From the NCBI GenBank assembly GCA_041946675.1, contig JBHGAU010000009.1, positions 1 to 62,009 on the forward strand: DNA of 62,009 bases. The letters are read 5' to 3'. Shown piece after piece: positions 16,333 through 25,032 of the stretch. Origin of the DNA: CAWBKV01 sp041946675. Lineage in GTDB: Archaea; Halobacteriota; Methanosarcinia; Methanotrichales; Methanotrichaceae. A program made the translations under genes and the position numbers. Below the pieces are notes generated by a model, which saw nothing but the letters and a program-made list of their open reading frames with translations, had not been told where the DNA came from and did not search any database. The first letter of the stretch is position 1; every line of letters begins with the position of its first letter.

Positions 16333-18135
16333 TTAAGGCTTATGCAGAAAATCCCTAAATTCGTCAGCTTTCAGATAAGCGATAAAAGCCTTCACAGCAT
16401 CTTTCTTCATTCCATCTTCGGCAACCAAAAAATCTATTCTATCCCCAGCCATCGCCTTAAATGATAGCCCTCTCGATTCAGCTGCAGCCATGACCCCGAA
16501 GCCTATATCGGCTTTTCCCAAAGCAATTGCTGTTGCCACAGCCGAATGGGCCCTGGCCTGGCCGATGATCTCCAGGCCCTTCGGATCTAAGCCCAATTCA
16601 GCCAATGATTTCTGAAGCAATCGATTCATTTCAGAATCCCTCGACCATCCAAAGATTTTCGCCTCTCTGATCTTCTCAGGTTCAAAAAACGAGGAATCTT
16701 TTGACATCAAGCCCAGACTTCGTTCATAACCTTCAATCTTGATCAAGCTATCGCGGCTATCTGAACCATTCTGATGAGAGATAGAGGCCAAATCTGCTAT
16801 GCAATCCTCAGCCGCAATTACGCCGCGCCTGCTGCCGTTCGATATAAACCGGGTCCGATAGGGAAGCCTCTCGATAATGGCCTCAAGTATAGGGCAATCC
16901 TCGCCAGCTATCGTCAAATCAGGCACCTCAGCATCGCCAAAGAGCAGAACTTCGACAGGCTCGCCCTTCTCAAAGTACTCAACACCAAATGGTATTTCGA
17001 TCGTCCCATCTGCCAAAGCTAGTGTTGTTATCGAGCCGCTTCCCTTGTCCATTGGGTATACGATATCATTTGAGACGCCAACTGCCAGCATCTGGTGGCG
17101 GCCTTCAGATCTGACAGGCAGCGCCAGCCTTCCACTGATAACGTTCTCTCTTTTCTTGAAGCCTAGCGCTTTCCTGATTGCCGGAGCTGCCAGAAGCTCA
17201 AAAACAGTCAGTGCGCTCGTAGGATAGCCAGGGAGACCAATGCAAGGTTTGCCATCGATCAAACCAAAGATCGTTGGCTTTCCTGGCTTCAGATTCACAC
17301 CATGAAAGATCGTTTCCCCTACAACATCCAGGACCTGATACATCATATCTCCAATACCGGCTGATGTGCTGCCGCTGATAAGGAGCATTGAACATGTCTC
17401 TGCCATCCTCCGCAGAGCTGCCGTCATGGAGTGTTTATCATCAGGGAGAACGCCATACCTGATGGGCGTAGCTCCGCATTCCTGAACGGCTGCAGCTATA
17501 GAATAAGAATTTATATCATAGAGTTTTCCCGGCAATAAATCCTGACCGGGACTTACAAGCTCATTGCCGGTTGAGGCCACTCCTACTAATAAATCCCTTA
17601 CAAGTACGCTTTCTTTTCCAACTGCTGCAAGAACGCCTATTTCGCGTGCTGTGAGCCTTGTTCCAGGGCGGAGGACGGTCTCACCCACCATTATATCGCT
17701 CCCTGCTACAGCCACGTTCTCGCCTCGATGAACCGGCCTCAGTATCAAAATGAAGTCATCCTTTGCTTCGGAATACTCGACCATCACCACAGCATCTGCT
17801 CCATCCGGCATCATAGAGCCTGTCGAAACCTCTGCTGCTGTCCCTGGAGCTACCTCGATATTTGGGGCAGCGCCCATCGGCACGCTTCCTATGAGCTTGA
17901 GAGCTACAGGCTGATCTTCTCTTGCCTGGAAAGAATCCTCTGAGCGTACGGCATATCCATCCATAGAAGCCCTGCGAAAGCCGGGCACATCAACCTCGGA
18001 TGTTATCTTCTCCGCAAGAACGTGCCCAAAGGCAGAATCCAGAGGGACTCTTCTCTCCTCGGGCACTGGAAGATAGCTGAGAATTTGAGATCTGGCTTCA
18101 TCGAGCGACAGCAGGCTCCGGAACTCTTTGCGCAT
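16333..18135 (-). CDS. moeA: MoeA-type molybdopterin biosynthesis protein with PBP-like domain
   Basis: 600 residues. The first 400 are MoeA, which inserts molybdate or tungstate into adenylylated molybdopterin: VPGFRRASMDGYAVRS near 55-70, STGSMMPDGADAVV near 105, the STSAGIGDM segment around 255 and KPGKPTIFG around 285. From about 410 to 600 is a periplasmic-binding-protein-like (LysR-substrate type) domain: DLTIAGEDCPILEAII, then ESRGLSFKAMAGDRIDFLVA. This fusion is recurrent in archaea and anaerobic bacteria, and may sense substrate or cofactor. Methanogens need Mo/W cofactor for formylmethanofuran dehydrogenase. A YedY-like molybdoenzyme is encoded at 56679. Confidence 0.93.
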   Translation of the reverse strand: MRKEFRSLLSLDEARSQILSYLPVPEERRVPLDSAFGHVLAEKITSEVDVPGFRRASMDGYAVRSEDSFQAREDQPVALKLIGSVPMGAAPNIEVAPGTAAEVSTGSMMPDGADAVVMVEYSEAKDDFILILRPVHRGENVAVAGSDIMVGETVLRPGTRLTAREIGVLAAVGKESVLVRDLLVGVASTGNELVSPGQDLLPGKLYDINSYSIAAAVQECGATPIRYGVLPDDKHSMTAALRRMAETCSMLLISGSTSAGIGDMMYQVLDVVGETIFHGVNLKPGKPTIFGLIDGKPCIGLPGYPTSALTVFELLAAPAIRKALGFKKRENVISGRLALPVRSEGRHQMLAVGVSNDIVYPMDKGSGSITTLALADGTIEIPFGVEYFEKGEPVEVLLFGDAEVPDLTIAGEDCPILEAIIERLPYRTRFISNGSRRGVIAAEDCIADLASISHQNGSDSRDSLIKIEGYERSLGLMSKDSSFFEPEKIREAKIFGWSRDSEMNRLLQKSLAELGLDPKGLEIIGQARAHSAVATAIALGKADIGFGVMAAAESRGLSFKAMAGDRIDFLVAEDGMKKDAVKAFIAYLKADEFRDFLHKP

Positions 18136-18191
18136 AACTTAAATTCAGCATTAAAAGTAATAAAATCTGCCTTTGTTTTTGAAATACGCCA

Positions 18192-18593
18192 TTATCGCAG
18201 TATCTTCGCTGGAGTCACTCTTCCTCTTTCAGTTCTATCAAAATCGCTATCCAGGCTTACCATAATCAGATTATATTTCTCGGCCAGAGCATATTGGTAA
18301 GCATCATCGTAGTCTAGCTCAAATCTCCGACAAGCTTTAACTAATCCGGGCATGTCTTCCGGGTTGAGCTGTATTAGATGAACACCACCAGTTAAGAGTA
18401 AATCATCTACTGCCTTCAAGAAAACGGCATGCATGCCACGTCGGATTAAAACAACGCCTATTGAATCTAAGGAGAACTCTGACAGGTTAAGCAGCTCTGG
18501 GGGGATCTCCAGCAGCAGCCTTTCCACATCATCCGCCTTTTCTCGATTTAGGAGAAGCTCTAGTAATATATTGGTATCCAGAAGATACATCAA
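18192..18593 (-). CDS. vapC: PIN-domain toxin (VapC family)
   Basis: 133-residue putative ribonuclease toxin. The PIN fold is marked by the N-terminal LLDTNILLELL with the first catalytic Asp at residue 6, then the acidic positions in ELDYDDAYQYALAEK and SLDSDFDRTE. It overlaps the upstream antitoxin gene by 4 bp, the usual order for VapBC. PIN toxins typically cleave tRNA or rRNA when free of antitoxin. Lies between moeA and aroC, unrelated to either, as expected for a mobile module. Confidence 0.88.
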   Translation of the reverse strand: MMYLLDTNILLELLLNREKADDVERLLLEIPPELLNLSEFSLDSIGVVLIRRGMHAVFLKAVDDLLLTGGVHLIQLNPEDMPGLVKACRRFELDYDDAYQYALAEKYNLIMVSLDSDFDRTERGRVTPAKILR

Positions 18594-18796
18594 TCGCCTC
18601 GCCAGTCCTGAATTTTATGTTGCAGTTCGACAGAAGTATATTGCCCTTTCATATCCTCGAGAGCGCCTCTCCAATCTAGTTTCATTTTGCCCTTGGATTT
18701 TCGGGCACGCCTATCCATCAGGAATCTTGCGAAATCGGCCACCTCTTGATGGAGGTCCGGAGGTAGCTCTTTTATTATTTCTTCCAGCTCAGACAT
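18590..18796 (-). CDS. vapB: Antitoxin of the VapBC pair (DUF2281-like)
   Basis: 68-residue acidic/basic small protein starting at the ATG at 18796 (MSELEEIIKELPPDLHQEV). The motif LPPDLHQEVADFARFLMDR is the DUF2281 helix found in antitoxins paired with PIN toxins, and the Lys/Arg-rich middle and Trp-containing tail probably wrap the toxin. A frame extends upstream to 18886 but without matching features. Overlaps vapC by 4 bp, consistent with coupled translation. Confidence 0.82.
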   Translation of the reverse strand: MSELEEIIKELPPDLHQEVADFARFLMDRRARKSKGKMKLDWRGALEDMKGQYTSVELQHKIQDWRGD

Positions 18797-18915
18797 AGCG
18801 GAATCATCCTTTTGCTTACCATTATCTTCTTTCAAGATTAATATGCCGATAGTTAGTAGGCCCTGGAACTCCTTGCGCGTAATCAAAGCTGTAGCCCTGA
18901 GAATAATAAAATGCC

Positions 18916-20004
18916 TTATAGTTTAGCCGACCTGTTTCTAAGAAGGTGATCTGCAAGCACCAGTGCAACCATTGTCTCGGCAACTGGGACTATTCTCGGA
19001 GGTATTGCAGGATCATGCCTGCCTTTTATTGAGATTTCGGCATTATCTAACTGAGATATATTCACAGTTCGCTGCGCAATTGAGATCGATGGAGTAGGCT
19101 TGACAGCGATTCTGCAAATTATTGGAGCGCCGGTCGATATGCCGCCAAGGATTCCCCCTGCGTTATTCATCTCAAAATCGATCTTGCCGTCCTTCAGCGC
19201 CAGTGGATCGTTCATCTCGCTTCCACGCATCCGGGCGCTGTCAATGCCAGCGCCGATTTCCACAGCCTTTACAGCGCCGAGGCTCATAAGAGCCTTCGCA
19301 AGATCTGCATCCAATTTATCAAAGACTGGCTCGCCTAGTCCCGGAGGAACGCCATTAGCCATTACTACTACAATCCCGCCGAGGCTATCACCTTGCAGCC
19401 TTACCTCGTCGAGAAGCTGAAACATCTTCTCTGCCGCCTTTTGGTCCGGACAGCGAACCGGATTGGACTCTGCAAGGGATCTAATTTCAGAGATGCCCAA
19501 ATTTGAAATCGATCCCTTCACTCCACCAAGCTCTGCCACGTAAGCGGCGATCTCAATTCCAGCTTGAGCCAGTAATTTCTTGGCTATCGCTCCAGCGGCC
19601 ACACGACCGACTGTCTCACGGGCTGATGCCCTTCCTCCGCCACGGTGATCGCGGACTCCATACTTTGCCTGGTAGGTATAATCGGCATGCCCCGGACGAG
19701 GAGTATCCTTGATGGCATCATAAACGCTTGAATCTGCATCCTTGTTCCAGACGATCATGGAGATCGGCGTCCCAGTCGTCTTTCCATCGAATATGCCGCT
19801 CAAGACCTCGACGCGGTCCTCCTCCTTGCGCTGCGTTGACGCCCTGCTCTGGCCAGGACGCCTCCGATCCAGATCCCTCTGTATATCATCGGACGAAATC
19901 TCAAGTCCAGCCGGGCAGCCGTCAACAATGACGCCTACTGCTCGACCGTGCGATTCGCCCCATGTGGTTGCCCTGAAGATAACTCCAAATGTGTTGCCGG
20001 ACAT
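18916..20004 (-). CDS. aroC: Chorismate synthase
   Basis: 362 residues; converts 5-enolpyruvylshikimate-3-phosphate to chorismate using reduced FMN, the last common step to aromatic amino acids. Signature GESHGRAVG at residues 16-24, the DRRRPGQS loop near 47, YGVRDHRGGGRASARETVGR around 115-135 and SGRHDP-like KGRHDPAIPPRIVP near the end. Full-length with no sign of damage. Monocistronic here; other shikimate genes are not in the window. Confidence 0.96.
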   Translation of the reverse strand: MSGNTFGVIFRATTWGESHGRAVGVIVDGCPAGLEISSDDIQRDLDRRRPGQSRASTQRKEEDRVEVLSGIFDGKTTGTPISMIVWNKDADSSVYDAIKDTPRPGHADYTYQAKYGVRDHRGGGRASARETVGRVAAGAIAKKLLAQAGIEIAAYVAELGGVKGSISNLGISEIRSLAESNPVRCPDQKAAEKMFQLLDEVRLQGDSLGGIVVVMANGVPPGLGEPVFDKLDADLAKALMSLGAVKAVEIGAGIDSARMRGSEMNDPLALKDGKIDFEMNNAGGILGGISTGAPIICRIAVKPTPSISIAQRTVNISQLDNAEISIKGRHDPAIPPRIVPVAETMVALVLADHLLRNRSAKL

Positions 20005-20316
20005 ATGAGAATCCTCCGACTAATAAATTATAATAACATTAATAGCTTTTGATAGGATTTCAGGGCAATTCACTCTGCATCGGCCATAGTATGCATCCCT
20101 CAAAGGTTATTATGATAATTACCCGATTAAATATTTGGAAGATTCGAAATGTTATCAAGACGATTATATTTTTGCGCTGGCTACGACGCTGCATAATTAC
20201 CGATATTTGGGAAATCGATAAATTATCTTATAACGAAATCTTTATAAAAAATGGAGGTAGGTTACATTATCGGGAGTATTATAGAAATGAAGGAGTTACA
20301 ATAAAGGAGAAAATGC
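20005..20316 (+). promoter_or_regulatory. Intergenic region with promoter of the zinc-ribbon gene
   Basis: 310 bp between divergent genes. Near 20238-20250 is CTTTATAAAAA, a good TATA candidate on the plus strand, and AAAGGAG about 6 bases before the ATG at 20317 is the ribosome-binding site. The remainder is AT-rich and holds no gene that I can support. Confidence 0.45.
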
Positions 20317-20586
20317 ATGCCTGAAAAAAGGAGTTCTAGGTCGGAAGAGAGGAGTTCCTCAAGATCAAGCGAGAGGTCGTCCAGTTCAAGATCGGCTAGT
20401 GAACGAAGCACACACCATGGGGAGTTCAGGCAAGGAGAGACACCTGGCCCAGGAGAATATAGGTGCGTATCCTGTAACGCCGATTGGAGAGTAACGCTGC
20501 GTGAGGAAAAGTCGCGCCTTCCGCCCTGCGGCAAATGCGGACCGGGCGTGACTGCTGAATATGAAAGGGTCGGAAGAGAGCGGTAG
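20317..20586 (+). CDS. Ser/Arg-rich protein with C-terminal zinc ribbon
   Basis: 89 residues. Residues 2-32 are almost entirely Ser, Arg and Glu (SSRSEERSSSRSSERSS), a low-complexity tail unusual in archaea and reminiscent of eukaryotic SR domains. The second half is a compact zinc ribbon: GEYRCVSCNADW and LPPCGKCGPG, C-x2-C twice, as in the small zinc-ribbon proteins whose first strand is GxYxCxxC. A strong AAAGGAG ribosome-binding site precedes the ATG. Function unknown; nucleic-acid binding through the basic tail is a guess. Confidence 0.72.
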   Translation: MPEKRSSRSEERSSSRSSERSSSSRSASERSTHHGEFRQGETPGPGEYRCVSCNADWRVTLREEKSRLPPCGKCGPGVTAEYERVGRER

Positions 20587-20672
20587 CCCCAGAAGCGACA
20601 GATCAAAAAGCTGAATAAAGGAAGAAGAGGTGGTCGGCTCGCTGCCGGAGACGGCCTCTTTTGATTTAGAGT

Positions 20673-21533
20673 TCAGCGGACTGCATTCTTCAAGGCATCA
20701 GCTATAAGCGGAGCTACAGATACTGTGGAAATGCTTCTGTCCAGAGTGTCTGTTGCAAAAACGGCTTTCACGCCTGAACGGTATAATTTGAGAATAGCAG
20801 AACCAGTTAAAACAGGATGAACCGCCGCCAAGTATACTCTTTTTGCGCCCTGACTGCGAAGCATTGAGATCGCAGTAGCCATTGTGCCACCTGTTGCGAT
20901 CATATCATCGAATATGACCACATCTCTGCCCAAAACAGCTATCTCCTTCGGGGCCATCGAAACTTCAGTTCCGCTCAGCCTCGTCTTCTGCAGATAATCA
21001 TATTCAGCGCCCATTCGTGTGGCTGCAGTCCTCGCCATTGCCACCGCCCCTTTATCCGGAGATATAACTACGGGATTCTCCAGGCCGAGGGACTGAATCT
21101 TATCTGCCAATAAAGCCGTTGCATCCAAATCCTCCGATCCGCATTTGAAATGTGAAAGCACGGATTTCGCATGGATGTTAATCAGATAAACATGTCCATT
21201 TTCAAGAAACGGGCTGAGTGCGAATGCTATTGCTCTTGCAGTCATCGCCTCCCCCGGCTTGAAGATCTTATCCTGTCGGGCATAGCCAAAACATGGAATT
21301 ACAAGGGAGACTTTCCTATCCTGGCAGATATCCAGGAGCTGAAGCAAATAAACTATATCACGATCTGTTGTGGTCGATTGTATTATCGCTATATCGTCAT
21401 CCAGCTCGGAAACTATCTGAGAATATGATTCCCCATCCGGAAATATTCTATAATCGCAAAGGGCAATCTCTTCGCCTAAAAGGGATGCAACTTTGCTGGC
21501 CAAAAGCTGTGAAGCCGGCCCTCCAATGATCAC
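20673..21533 (-). CDS. prs: Ribose-phosphate pyrophosphokinase
   Basis: 286-residue PRPP synthetase of the archaeal class, transferring pyrophosphate from ATP to ribose-5-phosphate for nucleotide and histidine synthesis. Visible: FPDGESYSQI near residue 33, SPDKGAVAMARTAA near 158 and the PRPP-binding loop DVVIFDDMIATGGTMATAI near 203-220. Length matches archaeal enzymes (about 285) rather than bacterial (about 315). It lies 19 bp after pmbA in the same direction and may be the last gene of the replication/translation unit. Confidence 0.95.
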   Translation of the reverse strand: MIIGGPASQLLASKVASLLGEEIALCDYRIFPDGESYSQIVSELDDDIAIIQSTTTDRDIVYLLQLLDICQDRKVSLVIPCFGYARQDKIFKPGEAMTARAIAFALSPFLENGHVYLINIHAKSVLSHFKCGSEDLDATALLADKIQSLGLENPVVISPDKGAVAMARTAATRMGAEYDYLQKTRLSGTEVSMAPKEIAVLGRDVVIFDDMIATGGTMATAISMLRSQGAKRVYLAAVHPVLTGSAILKLYRSGVKAVFATDTLDRSISTVSVAPLIADALKNAVR

Positions 21534-21552
21534 TAAAACACCTCTGCTATCT

Positions 21553-22887
21553 TTAGCTGCCTACAACCTTCATCTTTGCTCTGACAGTTGGAGTGACAAT
21601 TGCTCCTACTGCACGCACGTCTTTGCCCACGTCAATATCCTTCAGAAGATCAAAGATGTTTCCCGCAAGCATTAAGGAACGTATCGGCCTTGGAGTCTCA
21701 TCCGGTGATACATAAAACGAGTTCCTTGCCTCGACTGAGAAGTCGCCGGAGATCGGGTTGGCTGTATGCGCGCCGATCAAGCTGTTCACCAATATGCCTT
21801 TGGTCTCCGATAGAAGATCAATGGGCTCGCTGGAGCTCACAATGAGATTTCTTATGCTTATTCTCGGAATCTCGGAGTACCCGGAGCGCGTAGCATTGCC
21901 TGTGGACTTCACGCTCTCCTTGCCTGCTGTATAGCTATCATAAAGGAACTGCACCAATTGGCCGTTCTTGACAACAGGCGTTATCTGAGATGGAACGCCC
22001 TCGCCGTCAAAAGCCGATGAGCCCATTCCGCCCTGCAGAAGGCCGTCATCGATCATGCTCAGCTGTTCAGAGGCTATCTTTTCGCCTGCTTTGCTTGCGA
22101 GGGATGATCTGCCTTTCTGTATGTTATCCGCAGAGATCGATGTCACAAATGTGTATTCAAGGATCTCTGTAAAAGCAATTGGTTTAAGAAGAATATAAGA
22201 GATGCCTGTTTCTGCCTTTATGCCGCCTAAAGAGCTTTTCGCCATCTCTGCTGCAGATCTTCCAACCTCCTCCAGATCTGCTTTCATAAGGCGCGAGTTA
22301 TGGAACTCTCCACCGGTCGCAACATCGGATCCTTTGGCTATAGCCTCAAAAGACGCATGCATAACTGTGCTCTTCTCTGAAAGCTCGACTCCCCGGGAGT
22401 TGAGCACGAACTCAGTTCCCGCGACGCATGTGACGCCTCCAGAAAGAGGCTCAACGCCGATTACCTGCGAGCTGCCCTGAAGTATGCTCATTGAAATGTC
22501 TATACATTCCTCAGGAGTAATCCTCTCAAGGTTCGGGTCGAAGATATTTTCAGGCCTATGGATTTTCTCAAGAATAGGGAGTGAGCGCCACGATTCATCA
22601 GCGCCTCTGGCACGTGCAGATCTTACAGCACTTCTGGCAACAGACTCGAGCCTTGCCATATCGCTTGTGCTGGAGAAACCGACAGCGCCTTTCACTACCG
22701 CCCTAAGACCAAGGCCTCGGTGGAAGCTCTCGCTCGCAAGCTCAATCTCGTTTTTCCTAAGATCAATATCCACTGAGCGTCCGCTGACGCCGAAGACCTC
22801 CGCCTCCTCAGCACCCTCACGCATCCCTAACGCCATAAGCTTATGGCCATAGCCTAATAGGTCACCCGATATACCTGAGATCCTCAT
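21553..22887 (-). CDS. TldD/PmbA-family metalloprotease-like protein
   Basis: About 444 residues. The N-terminal half shows EGAEEAEVFGVSGRSVDIDL, the usual start of TldD/PmbA proteins, and the C-terminal half ends with PISGDFSVEARNSFYV and SLMLAGNIFDLLKDI, diagnostic of the family. TldD carries the zinc HEXXH motif; this sequence shows none, so it is the PmbA-type partner. TldD/PmbA degrade or mature unfolded peptides. I use the ATG at 22887; a longer frame begins at 22902, inside the end of the PAC2-like gene. A tldD partner is not adjacent. Confidence 0.88.
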   Translation of the reverse strand: MRISGISGDLLGYGHKLMALGMREGAEEAEVFGVSGRSVDIDLRKNEIELASESFHRGLGLRAVVKGAVGFSSTSDMARLESVARSAVRSARARGADESWRSLPILEKIHRPENIFDPNLERITPEECIDISMSILQGSSQVIGVEPLSGGVTCVAGTEFVLNSRGVELSEKSTVMHASFEAIAKGSDVATGGEFHNSRLMKADLEEVGRSAAEMAKSSLGGIKAETGISYILLKPIAFTEILEYTFVTSISADNIQKGRSSLASKAGEKIASEQLSMIDDGLLQGGMGSSAFDGEGVPSQITPVVKNGQLVQFLYDSYTAGKESVKSTGNATRSGYSEIPRISIRNLIVSSSEPIDLLSETKGILVNSLIGAHTANPISGDFSVEARNSFYVSPDETPRPIRSLMLAGNIFDLLKDIDVGKDVRAVGAIVTPTVRAKMKVVGS

Positions 22888-23632
22888 CGCCCCCGCATTC
22901 ATAAGGCGCCTGGGCCTTCTCCATCTCCTGGAGCTTGCCTATGATCTTCTCCATCTCCTTGGCGCGCTCCTCCAGTGCCTGCATTCCCATCTCGATCTTC
23001 AAGACCTTTGATAGCACTTTGAGGACCTCCTGGGCAGCCTTGGGATCTACAAGGTAGCCGCTTGTGACCCCCATAAGACAAACTGCATCGATTCCGCGAA
23101 GGCTGCCGAGGCCCAGCAGAAGGCCCGAGACACCGATGATCCCACCGCCCGGCTCGTTCTCATGGAAGATTATGCCGTGCCCTTTCATCTCCTCAATGAG
23201 TTCGGGCTTATTCGTGGCGCCCAGAACTGAAGGCTTGTCGACGAACTGGCCAGTCCCATAGCCTCCAAGGGCATATATTCTCGTAACACCAAAGCTCTCG
23301 GCTATATCGAGGAAAATGCCCGTCAGCTCATAATGCCCTTCGTTTGTAGCGCTCTGATAATCTCCAATGAGAAGAAGCAAGTCAGGTTGACCATCTTTAC
23401 CCTTGTAAGCATAAATTTCATTTCTTACCTGTTTGATGGTTCCATTCTCACGGACCATCACCTGTGGAGGAAAATGAGGAGAGTAGATCTCTATGATCTT
23501 TTCAGCCTTAAGCTCCTCGACCATATGATCAGCAACAAGCTTACCGACATGGCCTACGCCAGGCAGCCCTTCTACCAGTATTGGATCCTTCAGCGATACA
23601 TCCTTAATTTTGCGAACTAGTGTCTCCTTCAT
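22862..23632 (-). CDS. Proteasome assembly chaperone-like protein (PAC2 family)
   Basis: 256 residues. Starts MKETLVRKIKDVSLKDPILV with EGLPGVGHVGKLVADHMVE, the PAC2-family signature; later LLLIGDYQSAT and YALGGYGTG fit the same fold. A C-terminal helix (about 215-245) is Glu/Lys/Met-rich and likely coiled coil. Homologs help assemble the 20S proteasome in eukaryotes; in archaea the role is inferred. The ATG overlaps the nop10 stop (ATGA at 23629-23632), so the two are coupled. This neighbourhood with aIF2-alpha and Nop10 is conserved in Euryarchaeota. Confidence 0.92.
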   Translation of the reverse strand: MKETLVRKIKDVSLKDPILVEGLPGVGHVGKLVADHMVEELKAEKIIEIYSPHFPPQVMVRENGTIKQVRNEIYAYKGKDGQPDLLLLIGDYQSATNEGHYELTGIFLDIAESFGVTRIYALGGYGTGQFVDKPSVLGATNKPELIEEMKGHGIIFHENEPGGGIIGVSGLLLGLGSLRGIDAVCLMGVTSGYLVDPKAAQEVLKVLSKVLKIEMGMQALEERAKEMEKIIGKLQEMEKAQAPYECGGDEDLRYIG

Positions 23633-23796
23633 TTGGCAGTCCCTTCCTGGTTGAGGGCTCTCCTATATTTTCCATAATGATCAACGGGCGAGAACCTCGC
23701 TGGCTTGGTAGTGATTGTAGGGCCTCCACATACAGAGCATACCGATTTAAGAGTATACCTGCAGCATGCAGGGCACTTCATTATTTTGGATCTCAT
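23629..23796 (-). CDS. nop10: Ribosome biogenesis protein Nop10
   Basis: 55-residue subunit of the H/ACA ribonucleoprotein that guides pseudouridylation of rRNA. The sequence MRSKIMKCPACCRYTLKSVC continues with SVCGGPT and RFSPVDHYGKYRRALNQE: the N-terminal C-x2-C pair zinc ribbon and the PARFSP...DxYGKYRR core are diagnostic. Its ATG overlaps the aIF2-alpha stop (ATGA) and its stop overlaps the next start, so three genes are chained by 4-bp overlaps. Too short to be found by length-limited gene calling. Confidence 0.93.
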   Translation of the reverse strand: MRSKIMKCPACCRYTLKSVCSVCGGPTITTKPARFSPVDHYGKYRRALNQEGTAK

Positions 23797-24566
23797 GCTT
23801 CCCTATGGAAAGTGCCCTCGCCGCCGTGCTGTTCAATGTACTTCACTGCAGATTGAGCTGCTTTTTTTAGAACAGACTCCGCATGCTTATAATCGGGGGC
23901 AACGACGTGAATGCGATATCTTGGCGCACCGATGTATGTTATATTAAGAGTTACATCCTTATCTTTTATGCGCTTGGCCTGCTTCAGCGCTTTGCGGATA
24001 ACCTCGACTCCATCGGGTGCAGGAGAAGTGATATCCACATAGCCGCTGATCTCAACTGTGGGTATCTTGACGTTCTCCTTTGAGAGCGTCTCAAGGATCT
24101 TGATATCATCTTCAGGCAAGCTAATTCCGGATAGTGCCTCAGACCCAGTGATTGCGGTCTCCTCAAGGGCTATGTAGAGGCTGTCATAAGTGCCTGCCAG
24201 CGCATTTGCAACGCGCTCCATATCCTCAGGTCGGTCTTTGTAGGCCATCTCCAGCCATTTCCAGGCCTTCTGGTCTGCCTTCCACTCCTGGATCTTCTCC
24301 CTTCTCTGATGCTCATTTACATCCTTCAGAGAGAGATCGATATGATGCCTGGATTTATCCACGTTCAGGACTTTGCAGACGATCTTCTGGCCCTCGCGAA
24401 CGTGATCTCTTATGTATTTTATCCAGCCGCTGGCTACCTCTGATATGTGGATCAGCCCTTGCTTGCCCTCATATTCATCCAGCGAAACGAAGGCCCCAAA
24501 ATCTACCACCTGAGTTACAGTGCAGACGACGAGGTCGCCTGGCTCGGGCCAATCCCTACGCTGCAT
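23793..24566 (-). CDS. eif2a: Translation initiation factor aIF2 subunit alpha
   Basis: 257 residues. Part of the aIF2 heterotrimer that brings initiator Met-tRNA to the small subunit. Residues 1-85 form an S1-type OB domain (GDLVVCTVTQVVDFGAFVSL; GLIHISEVASGWIKYIRDHV), followed by a helical domain and a C-terminal alpha/beta domain (DVTLNITYIGAPRYRIHVVA) that binds the gamma subunit. Full length. Starts 7 bp after S27e in the classic archaeal cluster. Confidence 0.96.
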   Translation of the reverse strand: MQRRDWPEPGDLVVCTVTQVVDFGAFVSLDEYEGKQGLIHISEVASGWIKYIRDHVREGQKIVCKVLNVDKSRHHIDLSLKDVNEHQRREKIQEWKADQKAWKWLEMAYKDRPEDMERVANALAGTYDSLYIALEETAITGSEALSGISLPEDDIKILETLSKENVKIPTVEISGYVDITSPAPDGVEVIRKALKQAKRIKDKDVTLNITYIGAPRYRIHVVAPDYKHAESVLKKAAQSAVKYIEQHGGEGTFHREA

Positions 24567-24572
24567 CTCTGA

Positions 24573-24740
24573 TCACTCTAGCACTTCTACCACTTGGGTT
24601 TTGATCTCTGCCTTGCCGCCCTTTGGCTCAGCAATTGTCCTTCCACAGACAAGGCATTTTACGGTCGTTGAGGCAGCGCTAAAGATTATCTGCTCATTCT
24701 CGCAATCATTGCATTTTACTTTGATGAATTTTGATGGCAA
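24573..24740 (-). CDS. rps27e: Ribosomal protein S27e
   Basis: 55-residue small-subunit protein. Reads (TTG)PSKFIKVKCNDCENEQIIF then TTVKCLVCGRTIAEPKGGKA, with the two C-x2-C zinc-binding pairs of S27e. No ATG is available in the right place; the TTG at 24740 follows GGAGGGA at about ten bases and matches where family members begin. Lies 4 bp after L44e and 7 bp before aIF2-alpha, the standard L44e-S27e-aIF2-alpha order. Confidence 0.92.
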   Translation of the reverse strand: MPSKFIKVKCNDCENEQIIFSAASTTVKCLVCGRTIAEPKGGKAEIKTQVVEVLE

Positions 24741-24744
24741 GGTT

Positions 24745-25026
24745 CTATCCCTCCACCAGATCGAATTTGCCGGCTCTGATGCTGGCGCGGTTGTGGGCCT
24801 TCTTACATACTGTGCAGCGGTACCTTAAGTTCAGCCTCTTTGTGGGCTTATCGCCGCCGGGAACTTTTGAGAACTTGCCTTGGTTCCCAATCCCATTTGC
24901 TCTGAGCTTCTGCCTCGCAATGTGAGTCATCGATGAGGCTCTGCCCTTCCTGACACGCTCCACATTTTGGAGTGTGTGCTTATTGCAGAATGGGCAGTGA
25001 GCTCTGATCTGCTTTGGCATCTTCAC
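24745..25026 (-). CDS. rpl44e: Ribosomal protein L44e
   Basis: 93-residue large-subunit protein near the tRNA exit site. MPKQIRAHCPFCNKHTLQ at the start and RYRCTVCKKAHNR toward the end supply the four zinc cysteines. The GTG at 25026 is eight bases from GAGATGA; the ATG two codons later is the alternative. First ribosomal gene after the GINS subunit, as in many Euryarchaeota. Confidence 0.96.
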   Translation of the reverse strand: MKMPKQIRAHCPFCNKHTLQNVERVRKGRASSMTHIARQKLRANGIGNQGKFSKVPGGDKPTKRLNLRYRCTVCKKAHNRASIRAGKFDLVEG

Positions 25027-25032
25027 TTGAAA

